This document shows, one piece after another, positions 50,720 to 63,234 of a stretch of DNA of 64,000 nucleotides. The DNA is taken from contig OY282610.1 of assembly GCA_958298945.1 (NCBI GenBank), positions 25,940,233 through 26,004,232 on the forward strand. Reading direction: 5' to 3'. Position numbers and translations under genes: made by a program. Under the pieces are notes generated by a model, which was not told where the DNA came from, ran no database searches, and saw only the letters and a program-made list of their open reading frames with translations. Position 1 is the stretch's first letter. Each line of letters starts with the position of its first letter. This stretch comes from Atherix ibis. Taxonomy: Eukaryota > Arthropoda > Insecta > Diptera > Athericidae.

Positions 50720-51660
50720 CATGCCTAAAAATTGAATGACAGAACTGTCAACATAGCTAATTTCAGCCCTATTGGGAAAAGAAAGTCGAATTTTTTTCAC
50801 ACAAATGTATTATGTTGGTGGAAAATTTAGTTTATATTCAGACGTTATCTTAAATAAAATATTATAGTTCAAAATTATTAAATAATATAAATACATTTTC
50901 TTTTATTAGTGAAATTTTAAAAAAAATTAATTCTTATCAATTAATTAACAAAATTCTTCAAAACAAAATTAATTTTATTTTCACTTGATTAATATTGCTG
51001 ATCTAATTTTAGTTATTATCATTTGTAACTTAAAAGTTCATTAAATTATGATAATAAAAGAACATTTTTTTTTGTACAATTATATTTTTATAAAAATGCT
51101 AAAATATAAATTATTGAAAATTTGTAGTCAATTTTTGTTTACCTTATCAATTAATTAATTCAATTCGGAAATTTTCTTCGAATTTCACGATAACTTTTAG
51201 TTTGTCAAATAAAAATATGACCTTAAAGTTGAACTTACTGATAATTTCGAGATTTTTGATTAATATATTTATATACAATAGGAAGAAGTGTTTTGATAAT
51301 AACAACAGTAAAAAAAGGAGAGAAAAAAACCCTATTTTAATATTTTTAAAATTTTGTTATTTGCATCAATAAAAATGATAATATTTAAATTAGAAAAGGA
51401 AACCTAGCAAATTTTATTTTCATATTTAATTTTCGTAATTCATTTATACTTTCTATACAATATACAAATGGTGAGATCATGTGTTAATTTCACTTTCGTA
51501 GAAATATTCGTACTTTAAATGAACAGAAAAAAATATTATTTATACGTGCCCAAAGAGGAAAAGTCTTTTATAAATAATTAATGATAATTAGTCGGTATAT
51601 ATTTGTTATTTTTCATATAAAATTATTGAGATTGCAAAAAAAAATTCCCTTTTCCCATTA
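50720..51660. other. AT-rich spacer
   Basis: No gene or recognisable element. Confidence 0.4.
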
Positions 51661-51667
51661 TCATCTA

Positions 51668-51712
51668 GTCCAGTGGTGGCGAATCTTTTTACATGGGCGT
51701 GCCGAAAATCCC
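51668..51712 (+). mobile_element. hAT-like terminal sequence
   Basis: CAGTGGTGGCGAATCTTTTT then ACATGGGCGTGCCGAAAAT is close to known hAT termini and to the sequence at 48832. The remaining part of the element is not evident; the spacer to 52.5 kb is AT-rich and empty. Confidence 0.5.
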
Positions 51713-52779
51713 CAATTAATATACCATATTGTATTGACTGTCTGACGTAAGAGGAGTTTTTTTCTTTTTAACTTTATTTATTTAAATAATTACATAAAAA
51801 CCGTATCTTCCATTAAGAGCCATAGTCTGATAAAATAGATTTCACTCTTCTGAGCAATTTTGAAAAGAGAAATTTTTTTATTAAAAATATTTTTAAAAAA
51901 TCACACTCTAAGTTATTAGTAACGGATGATTTTTTAAGTGTTTGGTTTTAAAATTTTCAAAAAAAAATATATAAAAAATTTCAAAAGTATATAAAGTTTT
52001 AATTTTACTCAATAAATCAATAATTGCCATTTAACTTTTATTGATTATATTATGTAAATATTAGCAATAACTACATTTTTAAGTGATCGCACCCAAAAAA
52101 TAAATTGCCCACCAAACTCATCTCTCAATATGTCAATTGTTTCACGGACTGTGTGGCATAAAGCACCTTATTGTTCAAACCACATAAAATGGTTGAAGTG
52201 CGTACAGAGCACGAATTTTGATAATAACATTTAATAATTTGTAAACATGATGAAATTTTCTTTCGATATAATTTGATAGAATTTTTTTAAATATTTTATT
52301 TTTAATTTTCTTTCGATATAATTTGATAGAATTTTTTTCATATTTGTGGATACGGATAAATTATATAGATTATATTAGAACACTGTTAATTATAATGGAT
52401 AAGTTTATTTTTAATCAATAATTTTTTTATTGTGTTAAATTTTTTCCCCTATAATTATAAGATGTAAAATATAAAAAAAATAACAATTTATCAAGTTACT
52501 ATATTTGTAACGAAAAGTGACACTTTCCACATCCCACCAGATTTTCCAAGGGCGGCAAGGGGAATCGCTGTTAATAATCAATACCACCTGATCATCTCCA
52601 TGGCTGGCGATTGCTTCCTCTTTTTATACGGCGTCTTCCTTCTTTGTTGTGTCGTCGGTTTTTATATCGAATAAGGTTTTTTTTATATCATTTGATTTTT
52701 TGCTCTTTGGTTTTTCATGTTTATCGTTTTGACAGGTTACGCATAACACGTGACATGTGTCAAAGTCAAAAGCATTGCC

Positions 52780-54990
52780 ATTTAATCATGGAAAGACTTA
52801 CACTTAGAAATTATTGAATTTTATTATAAAAATACATGGTCTGTGAAAAATGTGTTTCGCGCACTTCGACCATTTTATGTGGTTTCAACAAGACGGCCCT
52901 ACATGCCACACAGCACGTGAAATAATGGACATATTCAGAGATGAGTTTGGTGAGCAATTTATCTCACGTTTCGGACCGGTGACAAAATTCGTGCTCCATG
53001 AAAAATATGTTTCGTGCACTTCGACCATTTTATGGTCATCATAATCGAACTACTGTCAACCCATAGTGACAAAATTTCGCAGTTGGACATCAAACCACCG
53101 TGTGCGTAGGAGTATACACAGAGGCCTTAGTAACCAAACACTTAAAGAATTACCCGTTATATTGGATGTATTTGTTATGTTCGAATGTGAAGGCGGTAGT
53201 AGCAAATTTATAAAAAAGACCCCCCCTCCCCACATCTACCGTCAAAGCTGGGTTGAAGCATGCCTGCCACTCCGTCGTCTTCAGAGTGATTAATTTGCAC
53301 CATTGGGACTTCACGTTCAAAACCCAGTTTTCCTCTCATCCAGGTAACGAAGAAAGGTCGACCAAAAACCAAATAAAACATAAATATGAATATACAATAT
53401 AATTGATCACGTATAAAAAACCATTTAAATATGAGCAATTCAAAAATAATGAATTTTGTCAAATCTGGCACTTAATTGAAATTTGCAGAAATTCAGAAAA
53501 CTAACGCACATTCGTCAACTTTTTAAATTCTTTCGTTAAAATTAGCAATCATTTCAAATTACCTAAATTTCTCGAACGGATTGTGAATATTTGTTTTTTT
53601 TTAAAGAGTTTTTAATGTAGGGTTATCTATTTTATGATTTGAAAGCTATCAAAAATATATGTTGTCCAAGATGGCGCTTATTTGATTTTAAATATGCCAT
53701 TTTACATTAATGGATCGTTATGACTATTAAAAAAAATACCTTAAAATAGCGTAAAAGACGATGGTTTTGGATACTGATTTTTCGAACGAAATTTTCTCCA
53801 GGGATAAGGATCATTTTTCGCCAAGTGGATTCATTAAATAGCAAAATTGTCATGTGTGTGGCTCTGAAAATCCTCAAGTGATAGTGCAGAAACTATTGTG
53901 TTCTCGAAAAGTGAATGTCTGGTGTGCATTTTAGTCTGCAGGTCATATTTTTGTGGAAATGAAGATGCAGAGACGGCTACCATTGATTCATAGAATTTGT
54001 ATGGCCTGAACTTTAAAGTTTTATTCTGGACCACATGTGGTGTCAATAAGACAGCACCACAAGCCATACAATACAACAAATTTTGGATTTATTAAACAAA
54101 AAGTTCTTGGAACGCGTAATTTCTTCAGCGATGAGGTTCATTAATCGCTTTATAGATACATCAATAGACAAAATTGACATGTGGCTTTGAAAATCCTCAA
54201 GTGACAGTGCAGAAACTATTGTGTTCTCGAAAAGTGACTGTCTGGTGTGCATTTTAGTCTGCAGGTTATATTTTTATGGAAATGAAGAAGAAGAGATGGC
54301 TACCGTTGATTCGGAGAATTTGTATGGCCTGAACTTTAAAGTTTTATTCTGGACCACATGTGGCACCACAAGCCATACAATACGACAAATTTTGGCTTTA
54401 TTGAGCAAAAAGTTCTTGGAACGCATAATTTCTTCAGCGATGAGGTTCAATAATCGCTTTATAGATACATCAATAAACAAAATTGACAAAAATGTGGCTT
54501 CGAAAATCCTCAAATGATAGTGGAGAAACTATTTTATTCGCGAAAAGTAATTGTCTGATATGCATTTTAGTCTGATAGTGTTATTGGCCCATATTTCTTT
54601 GAATAATGAAGAAGAAGAGACGGCTACGGAATGCATAAACCGACAATTTCCGGAATAAACTTAAATATCTGGTTTTAACAATATGTTACTACAAGATAGA
54701 AAATATAAAAATTGTTCGCTTTATTGTACACAAAGAACGCAGAAAGCGTAATTTTGAGATTTGTTGATGTCAATTGGCCTCCAAGAACGTGCGAATTGAT
54801 AGCGTTAGGGTTTTTTCTTGTAAACCTACATAAAAGATTCTGTTTATATAAAGAATTCTCAAAATTTGTGTGCATTTAAAAACGCACATCCAATCAACTA
54901 ATGGCCAAATTACAATCCAAAATGTGCGACGAACGTTATCAAAAATTTCCTTAAAAGGAATGAGTCCTAGTGAAAGTTTCATGCTAGCTA
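52780..54990 (+). mobile_element. Mariner (DD41D-like), expanded by duplication and filler
   Basis: The N-terminus is MERLTLRNY...VCEKCVSRTSTIL and later KNMFRALRPFYGHHNRTTV. The middle begins near 53790 (FSRDKDHFSPSGFIK, KQNCHVCGSENPQV). The C-terminal piece at 54.58-54.83 kb reads VIGPYFFE and VDVNWPPRTCELIALGFFL. Inside are a 120-bp filler (52880-52999) flanked by 35-bp duplications and about 2.4 tandem units of about 313-325 bp (53820-54560). It is longer than a normal 1.3-kb mariner because of these events. All frames are broken. Confidence 0.75.
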
Positions 54991-54999
54991 TTATATATA

Positions 55000-55885
55000 T
55001 TTTTTCCCTACATAAATGGCAATTTTAAATCAATATAATTAATAAAAAATTACATCGAAATTCTTATCTAAATTTGTATATAATTTACTTTACTTTTTAA
55101 CATATAAATTGGATAATCATTTTTTTTTCAAAGATATTTAAATTTTCGTATAAAAATTACTATTAAACTAATACATATTTTATAATACAGATGCATACAG
55201 TAAAGAAAAACCATTATTTCCTATGAAAATTAATGAATATTTCGAATTATCGTATGTATACACTATTGTATTAACCAAGTACGATAGAATTTAACGTGTT
55301 TATTTATTTTGCATACGTGTACTCGTACATATGTTTATCAAAAGAATAATAAAGAATAATATTCGGTCAGTCTTTTTGACCCCATATCTATGTATATATG
55401 TACTTGCGCATAATTCCGAGTATATTATATAGTGTGCGTACAGAGGTTGAGACAAGATTAAATGACAAAATCTCTTTGTACTGATTGTTGATTACATAAT
55501 TTTTACTTATTATCACTTTGTCGACTAAGTAGATGTGACTATCCCATACATAGTTGGAGTGGTTCTATTCAATTAAATTTAATATAAATACACTATTCCA
55601 TATGCATATGAGTAGAGAATTTATTTATTATATCAAAAGAAAAACAATTCCTTTTTTTAATTTTCCATAAGAATAAATATATACAATATTTGCTGTGTTG
55701 TTTTTTCTTTATATAAATACATTTATTTAAATAATATTATTATTCTATAAACAATATTTAACAAGACTTATTGGTATCCTTTATTGCTAGAAAGAAACAA
55801 TTTAAATAAATCATTTTTCAAATGAATCGATTTAGATTGGACACATAGACTGGGGAGAAGAAAAAAAAAACCAATTCAATTTCGT
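55000..55885. other. AT-rich 3' flank of the pickpocket gene
   Basis: No gene seen. AATAAA on the minus strand at 55722-55727, about 160 bases past the ppk stop, is a possible polyadenylation signal. Confidence 0.4.
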
Positions 55886-58683
55886 TCATTTTAAATATGG
55901 AAAAATAGTGTCATTAATTTTTTTTTGTTGAATTTCATGTTCCAGTCGTTTCGATTTCGGATCAAACGGTTTTATAGAGATCTCATTAATTTGATTGATT
56001 CGATTTAATTTGAAATTCTCAAAAAATTGTACGGTCATAAAATAAAAAATTTCCACAAATGTTATTATTGACATTCCAAGGCATAAACTAAGAATTCCAC
56101 CAAAATTTGCTACAAAAAGAAAAACCATACATTTTCTAATATATTTTGTTGTTTATTTTAATGAATATTAATTGCATACCAACAATTTCGTACCAAGTAA
56201 GAAGGACATCTCTTTTATACAATAACGAAGCTGTTGTAGCATAGTAAATTCTTAATATGCTTACATCGTTAGGGCTTAAATTTTTCGTAGTGCTCGTATT
56301 TCTGTAAATAAATCTAATATGAGCAACAAAAAAAAGAATGTTTTCTTTAAAAAAAAAAAAATTCTCCCAATTCATAAGTCGTTTTGTACCTTACGAGCAT
56401 ATTAATTTTTTTCTCAAATTACAATTCATAAAAAAAAAGAAAATCGAACATCTTGATTATTTTGATAACAAACAAACAAAAATATACACAAATAAATTAT
56501 AGACTATATGTGAAATGAATGAAGTAATCTTAAAATGATGAACTATTGAGAATTTAACTTACTTTTGTCTTGGCCGGTTTGAATCAATCGAAAGCGGACG
56601 AATTTTAAAAGAAGCACTTTCAAAGCTATGCACCGTATCGGAACAAAGTGGCAAACAGCCGGGACAATTGAGTGAGTCCTCTTGTTCTTGCTCAAGGCCA
56701 CGAATTCCCTCCTGTTCTGGTCGATACGTATTCCATGTAACTGCATACATATTTACAACCATAAAAAGAAGAAAGCGAAATTGTACATAATAATAATATC
56801 AATGTAAAAGTATTGTAATTAAATTTTTCTACCTCGATATCGACTCAAACATGGCATATGCGCTAAATTGCAAACAACCATTGAAGGATCATTTGACCGT
56901 GAGTCGAATTGCGCATAGAAAGGTATACAATTGCACAAAGCCAAAACGCTGCGCACCTTACATTTGCTTAGACACTGCGAGGAGCTGTAATAGTTACCGT
57001 ACTCGCTGCGCTTTTCATTTCGGAAAAAACAATGCCTCTGATAGCTGGTATACTGACGGACACTTTCCTCTGACAGAACGGTCGATACCAATAATTTTAT
57101 GTACACCTCCCTTGACGGATTCAGAATATCTTCAACTAAACTTCCAGTCGTACTATCTGGAAAATCGATTGAATTGAAAATTTTCACAACAAAACCGACC
57201 GTATTTCGATTATTATAGAAATAATCGCTGGTAGATCCATTTAAGTGTACAATTAGGCCATTTTCGGTTCCTGATGCATTTGTTCGTAGAATTTTTGGTT
57301 CTTTACTAAATGAATCAAAATAACACAGACAAAATTATTGGATAACCAAAAAAAATCTACAATATTCTACTATTTCTATGTTTGGAAAGAAAACCATCCC
57401 GAAAATGGTCATACCCTTTGGAAATAGTTGTTCGTGCATAATTGAAAAGACAACAATACCCCTCAGAGGTTGTGTCCAAAACGAAAAGCTTATCGCATGG
57501 AAATTCCTTGCCCTGCCATTTACATTTTAGTAGGAAGTCTTCACACTTTGGACTTAACTGCAATAGAATCATCAATAATCAATTCAGAATTATTCTCGTT
57601 TTGTATTTTTGGAAAAGTTTTCTCTACCATTTCCATTCTGAATGTGGTGTTGAAGAAATTGATACCATTTGTGTCGAAAGTGTCCAGAATCTCTTGGAAT
57701 TCCATGGCATCGCCTTGTTCCGCTGCTGGTGGATCAATGAGAAAACCAAATTGTTGAATATTTCTCAATAGTTTCTCCACCGTTGTTCTATTTCGCATTT
57801 TTATTCTCCTTTTCACATTTAAATAGAGAATAAATTATTATTGAGAAAATGTACTGAAATGTGGTAAAATCAGAAGATACTAACTACTCTTTACAAGGAT
57901 AATCGAATACTATCTGAAGTTATTGGCATTAAACATTTTTCAAAATATCAAAAAATTCAACAAAAAAAATACCGTCATAAAAATTAATATTACATTTAAT
58001 TATTATCAAAAAGTTTGATTTTGATCGTCTGCACAATTGGGGTGATTGTGTTAAATCAATTTTTAAAAAATACTAAAGCACGATAAAATTTTAAATCAAA
58101 AATTGCAAACGACAAAAAAAAATATGCTCAAAATTTGTTTATTCACATTCGATTTTGTAAATTTTATAAATTCAACAAAAAGAGAAAACAACACAAAAAT
58201 ACAAAAATTATAAATTTTTCCAAATTTAACAGCAAAAAAACTAACATTTCAATTATGCCCAAATTTTAACTTACAATTCTTGGGCATATTTGGTAGCAGC
58301 CTTTCGACTTATTTTATTAACACTGCAAATTGCAACGCCTGGATACGGTACATTCCAAATTGGATAGTTTTGACTTTCGAGGGATATGAACGTTGGATTT
58401 TCGGTGAATGCGAACCATGCCACAAGAACAACATAAATTGAAAACGCTATCGTTGCCATAACAATTGTAGCCCAAATTAGCCTTAATCCACATTCATTCG
58501 AAAGATTGAAAAACATTTTGTATTTTGAACTCTTTATCGTTTAGAAGAAAAAATGTTTAATCACCTTTCAATTTTGTATGTTCTTAGCATAAGAAGTAGC
58601 TTACAGCCATGAAATGTTGTGCTTTCGAAGAATTGCTGTACGGTTATTGAGAATACATAAAATATACCCTTAATCGGTGGCAT
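55886..58683 (-). CDS. ppk-like: Pickpocket-family DEG/ENaC sodium channel
   Basis: Eight exons (58565-58683, 58275-58481, 57628-57808, 57415-57557, 56833-57305, 56563-56740, 56180-56301, 55886-56109) join with matching phases to 548 residues, a normal ppk length. The N-terminus has the conserved His-Gly in STTFHGCKLL (residues 25-26). TM1 is about 41-63 (LIWATIVMATIAFSIYVV...), followed by PYPGVAIC. The extracellular domain includes LLKCKWQGKEFPC, GYCCLFNY, TSYQRHCFF, SQCLSKCKV, LCNCIPF and NCPGCLPLCSD, the cysteine pattern of the family. TM2 (about 475-500) is ANFGGILSLCLGMSIITFVE with the G-x-S selectivity filter. These are trimeric amiloride-sensitive cation channels of the plasma membrane, used in mechano- or chemosensation. 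Introns of 70 and 83 bases are partly open in frame and easily mistaken for exon. The first ATG is a best guess. Confidence 0.92.
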
Positions 58684-59336
58684 AGTTATAGTTAAAAAGA
58701 ATTTCTCAGTTCGAAGCTAAAATCAAATCACTATCACCGAATCGAATTCTAAAGGAAACTGATACTAAATAATTAATAAATCAACAGCAATCGAATTATT
58801 TAATGGTAATAATTTCAACTGGCCAAAAATAGTGCAGACTATTATTATGTGATATAAAACATGCGATCAATTTTCATATGTTGATTGCCTATTTATCGTA
58901 AACATAATCTTCCTAAAGATAATTACTAACAATTATAATTAATTCATTCAGATTACTATTTATTGGTGGACATGAGAAATAATAATACAGTAGATAATTA
59001 TATTTAGTATCTTTTTTTATATATTCTTTAACCATTCGACTACACATTCTATTCACATAATATTACTATCATCAACAATGTTCAATACATAAAGCTAATT
59101 CATGACGGTTCATTTATTTAATAAATATGATAATAATAATGTATATAAAATGAAATGGTATAAAATTGATATCTCTAGAGAAATCACTAATCAAGCGTGG
59201 AAAATAATTTCGTGTAGAAATTAAAAGAAAAACAGATTTATTTCAATTATATTGTAATTGATATGTTTCGTTTAAAATTATTTGGATTAGAGCTGATGTT
59301 TGTTAATTGGAGTTAACTTTCAAAACTGCATATATA

Positions 59337-60327
59337 GGGTTTTCCAAAAAGAGTAATATGATTTCTAAGTGACGTTACAATTTCATTGTAATCAGTAAAA
59401 TTACAATTTCATCATGGAGAGATATACGCAAGAACATTTACAAATTATTCAATTTTATTATGAAAATAATCGTTCTTCAATTGCAACTTTTCGTGCGCTT
59501 TTGCTTTCAGACTTTCATCTGAGTGGTGCGGTAAATAAACAAAACTGTCGTATCGGAACAAAGTGGCAAACAGCCGGGATAATTGAGTGAGTCCTCTTGT
59601 TCTTGCTCAAGTCCACGAATTCCCTCCTGTTCTGGTCGATACGTATTCCATGTAACTGCATTGTTTGGTAAATAAACAAAACTGTCGATTCTGGTGCGAA
59701 GAAAATCTACAAATTATTCATGAACACCCATTACATTCACCTAAATTGACAGTTTGGTGTGGTTTTTGGTCTAGTGGAATCATCGGTCCGTACTTCTTTC
59801 GAAATGAAGCTGGTAACACCGTTACTATCAATGGAGAGCGGTATAGATCGATGATAACCAACTGTTTATGGACGAAATTGGAAGAAGTTGATCTTGACAA
59901 CATCTGGTTCCATCAAGACGGGGCTACGTGCCACACAGCACGTGCAACAACCGAATTATTGCGAGAAAAGTTTGGAAATTCGATTATTTCAAGAAATTGT
60001 GACATTGAATGGCCGCCAAGAAGTTGTGATTTAATACCATTAGACTATTTCTTGTGGGGTTATTTTGAAGTCATTGGTCTTTAGCAATAAACCAGACTTT
60101 CTTCAAGCTTTATTCATGACATATGACTTGATTTAGTGGAAAAAGTGTTTGAAAATTGGGTTCATCGAATTCGTTCCTGCAAAAGAAGTCGCGGAGGCCA
60201 TTTGAATGACGTTTTATTCAGAACTTAATTGTATCGATTGTACTTCACATTAAATAAAAAACATTTGAATTTTTTTAACAATTAGTGTTTTTTTTAAAGA
60301 AATCATATCACTCTTTTTGGAAAACCC
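59337..60327 (+). mobile_element. Mariner (DD41D, rosa-like) with captured pickpocket exon fragment
   Basis: Near-perfect terminal inverted repeats GGGTTTTCCAAAAAGAGTAA...CACTCTTTTTGGAAAACCC, flanked by TA (59335-59336, 60328-60329). The transposase begins MERYTQEHLQIIQFYYENNR at 59414, is internally deleted, and resumes at DFHLSGAVNKQNCR. Then 59551-59666 is foreign, and the frame resumes with VNKQNCRFWCEENLQ, TVWCGFWSSGIIGPYFF, FHQDGATCHTA, WPPRSCDLIPLDYFLWG. Counting from the Asp of HQDGA to that of PLDYF leaves 41 residues, as in DD41D mariners. It lies between ppk and ND-49. With an internal deletion and a stop in the foreign piece it cannot make transposase, yet its ends look mobilisable. 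Confidence 0.92.
59549..59661 (-). pseudogene. Copied fragment of pickpocket exon 6 inside mariner
   Basis: 113 bases match 56634-56746 with two mismatches, same orientation relative to the + strand. The source spans ppk exon 6 plus the first six bases of intron 5 including the acceptor, so the template was probably genomic DNA rather than cDNA. Each side carries an identical 21-base mariner duplication (59530-59550 and 59667-59687, VNKQNCR codons). Confidence 0.95.
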
Positions 60328-60602
60328 TATAGTAGATATAGTAGTCTTATAACTATGCCAGTTGTATAACTGCACAAAGTATTACAATTATGCCAGTGTT
60401 GTATGCCCATTTTCAACAATCATTAAACATTTGTTCATCATGACTATGCATAATACCACAAACAAAAACCAACTTTCTAAAATAGAATATAATTTATAAT
60501 AGCGAAAATATTCACAATCTCTTATACTTTGAAACTGATTCCAAACGAATACAAAATACGATTAAATTTAGCTCTGTTATTATTTCTTAGCTATTTGAAA
60601 GT

Positions 60603-60608
60603 TTTATT
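60603..60608 (-). terminator. Polyadenylation signal of ND-49
   Basis: AATAAA on the minus strand, 36 bases after the ND-49 stop codon. Confidence 0.6.
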
Positions 60609-60643
60609 TAAATATATATTTGGATTAGCGATACAATTTCAAA

Positions 60644-62806
60644 TTATCGATCGATTTCACCAAATACAACATCTAATGTTCCAATAATTGCAACTATATC
60701 AGCTAACATATGATTTTTGCCTATTTTCTCTAGCGCAGCCAAGTGGGCAAAGCCGGGTGCTTTAATTTTACAACGATACGGTCGACTGGAGCCGTCCGAA
60801 ACTAAATATACACCAAATTCCCCTTTTGGTGCTTCAATAGCTGTATATGTGCTTCCCGGTGGTACTTGATAGCCTTGTGTGAATAATTTGAAATGATGAA
60901 TCAACGCCTCCATAGACGTCTTCATTTCTGCTCGCGATGGCGGTGTGACTTTTGCGTCATCAGTTTTAACTTCACCAGGTGGCATTTGATTTAGACACTG
61001 ATCAATTATTCGTAAAGACTGACGCATTTCCTCTAAACGGCATAAATACCTATGCAAAATAAAAAATATATATAATCGCAGAGACAAAAAAAATACCGAT
61101 GAAATATTACACAAATAAAATTTCAAATCGGATATTTTTACCTATCGTAGCAATCACCCTTAGTACCAATTGGAACATCGAATTCAACCAAATCGTATGC
61201 ATCGTAAGGTTGTTGTTTTCTTAAGTCCCATTTAATGCCAGATCCACGTAGCATAACACCACTAAATCCATAGTTTAAGGCGTCTTCTGCGCTTACAATA
61301 CCAATATCTTCAGTGCGTTGTACCCAAATACGATTAGTTGTCAAAACATCTTCTACTTCATCTAAACGCTCGCCGAATTTAGATGCGAACTCATGTATAT
61401 CATCCATTAGACCAAGCGGCATATCCTTATAAAATAAAAACAATATTTAAAAGTATAGATATAAAGAGTGAATGCAATTAATATTACAAGTGAAACACCA
61501 CCAGGTCGAACATAGGCGGCATGCATACGAGCCCCAGATACGCGTTCATAAAACTCCATCATTTTCTCGCGCTCTTCGAACAACCAGAAAAACGGTGTCA
61601 GAGCACCAATATCCAGAGCATGCGTACCAATTGCCATAATATGATTTAAAATTCTAGTTATCTCCGCGAATAGAGCTGCCATAAATTAAACAAAAATAAA
61701 TTTGTAAATTACCTCAAGTAAATTTTTTAAGAACTAAATATAATTTTGGACGTACTTCTGATATATTTAGCACGAATTGGAATTTCAATATTCAGTAGTT
61801 TCTCTACAGCTAACGAATAACATTGCTCATTGCACATCATTGACACATAATCCAATCTTGAATAATTAAAGCCGAATTAAACAAAATAATATGATAACAA
61901 CCCAAATTACGAATTTACCGGTCAAAGTATGGTAAAGCTTGTGTGTACGTTTTATATTCGATTAATTTTTCAGTTCCACGGTGAAGAAGACCAATATGCG
62001 GATCAGCACGCATAACAGTCTGTAATAAATTATTATAAAATCTCGTAATTTATTTCAATAAATATACAAGATTCTTGTTACTTCGCCATCAAGTTCCAAA
62101 ACAAGACGCAATACACCGTGAGCCGCAGGATGCTGTGGTCCAAAATTCAGTGTTAAATTCCTTACTGATTTTTCCACAGGAATTATTTTACCTAATCAAA
62201 ACAAAATAAATTAAATGTTTATAATCAATTTGATTATAAAACGCAAAACATACTATTCCATGGCGGCACCTTCCATAGCGCCGTCACTTCGTCTGGGTAC
62301 ATAACAGCACCACTAAACTGTTTCATAAATTCCGGATCGGGATACCATTTTTTGGCGCCTCGGCTTTGACTATAAATTCAAATTAATTTTCAATTAAAAC
62401 GCTAAACAAATACCAAAAAGCAATATTTAGATAGGATTGATATTGTATTCATTTTTAGCATTTATAATGGAATAATCGCTAACCAATCGAATAACCTCAA
62501 AATAACTATTATGTAAGCAATTATTACAAAAATTAATTTTAGTGACAGAATATTTCCATAATGAGCAGTTTTTCTTTTGAACAAGAAACAAAATCATATT
62601 TGATTAAAGATATATAATATTTTCATATTCAATTGCGATATAAAAGCTAAAATTTCGTTCATATGTCACCGGAATTCAATAACAAACCAAAAAAGTTGGA
62701 ATACTTGCTTTGTTGTGCTAATCGCTCCAGTATTTTGTAATAAGGCTCCACGTAACGATGCGGATGCGGCTCTCTTAGCCAAACAATTTAAAACCGAGAA
62801 CGCCAT
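60644..62806 (-). CDS. ND-49: NADH:ubiquinone oxidoreductase 49 kDa subunit (NDUFS2), mitochondrial
   Basis: Eight exons (62709-62806, 62254-62369, 62082-62191, 61919-62019, 61756-61856, 61488-61675, 61142-61425, 60644-61049) join in frame to 467 residues, essentially the length of insect ND-49. The N-terminus ([20 protein letters not shown]) is a basic, Ser/Ala-rich mitochondrial presequence. The conserved core follows: [35 protein letters not shown] with the quinone-site His, [91 protein letters not shown] and the C-terminal [20 protein letters not shown]. It forms part of the complex I Q-module in the matrix arm. All introns are GT-AG except intron 1, where only a GC donor (AA|GCAAGT) keeps frame. 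I chose the ATG at 62806 because an upstream in-frame extension lacks presequence character. Confidence 0.96.
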
Positions 62807-63234
62807 TAATATAAGATTTTCGCAATTGAATAGAAATTGTTTTCGAATTGAATGCCGCTGACCGAAAAAATCACCAATAGGAGGTATTTTGACATTTGCT
62901 CCGATTGATTTGGTGGTGAATTTTTTAGTGCTCATACGAAATTCACCATACGTTCACCACGAGTTGAATTTGGTGACTTCAGCTTATTTAAACAATATTT
63001 TCGCAAAATTCCCATAAAGTAACAAAAAAAAAAAAATTACGGAATTGAATGGAAATAACGACTATTTATAAAAACTTTCTGTCTTTTTTTCTAAAATGAC
63101 AAAATAAGACACAAAAAAGAAACAAATATATGGTTTCAAAAATTTATTAAATTGCTGAAAAAAGAAAAATTTTGAATTTGAATTTTTATTTATATTTAAT
63201 TATTATCATTTTTTTTATTTTATTTATTTGTAAA
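62807..63234. other. ND-49 promoter side and 3' flank of the next gene
   Basis: Short intergenic gap. An in-frame upstream ATG at 62935 exists for ND-49, but the resulting 43-residue extension is not expected. No further gene. Confidence 0.5.

Noticed and set aside
57541..57816. Apparent frameshift in the pickpocket gene near 57557
   Set aside because: A 70-base GT-AG intron in correct phase explains it without any mutation.
62807..62935. N-terminal extension of ND-49 starting MSTKKFTTKS
   Set aside because: It lacks presequence character and would precede a good mitochondrial targeting start at 62806.
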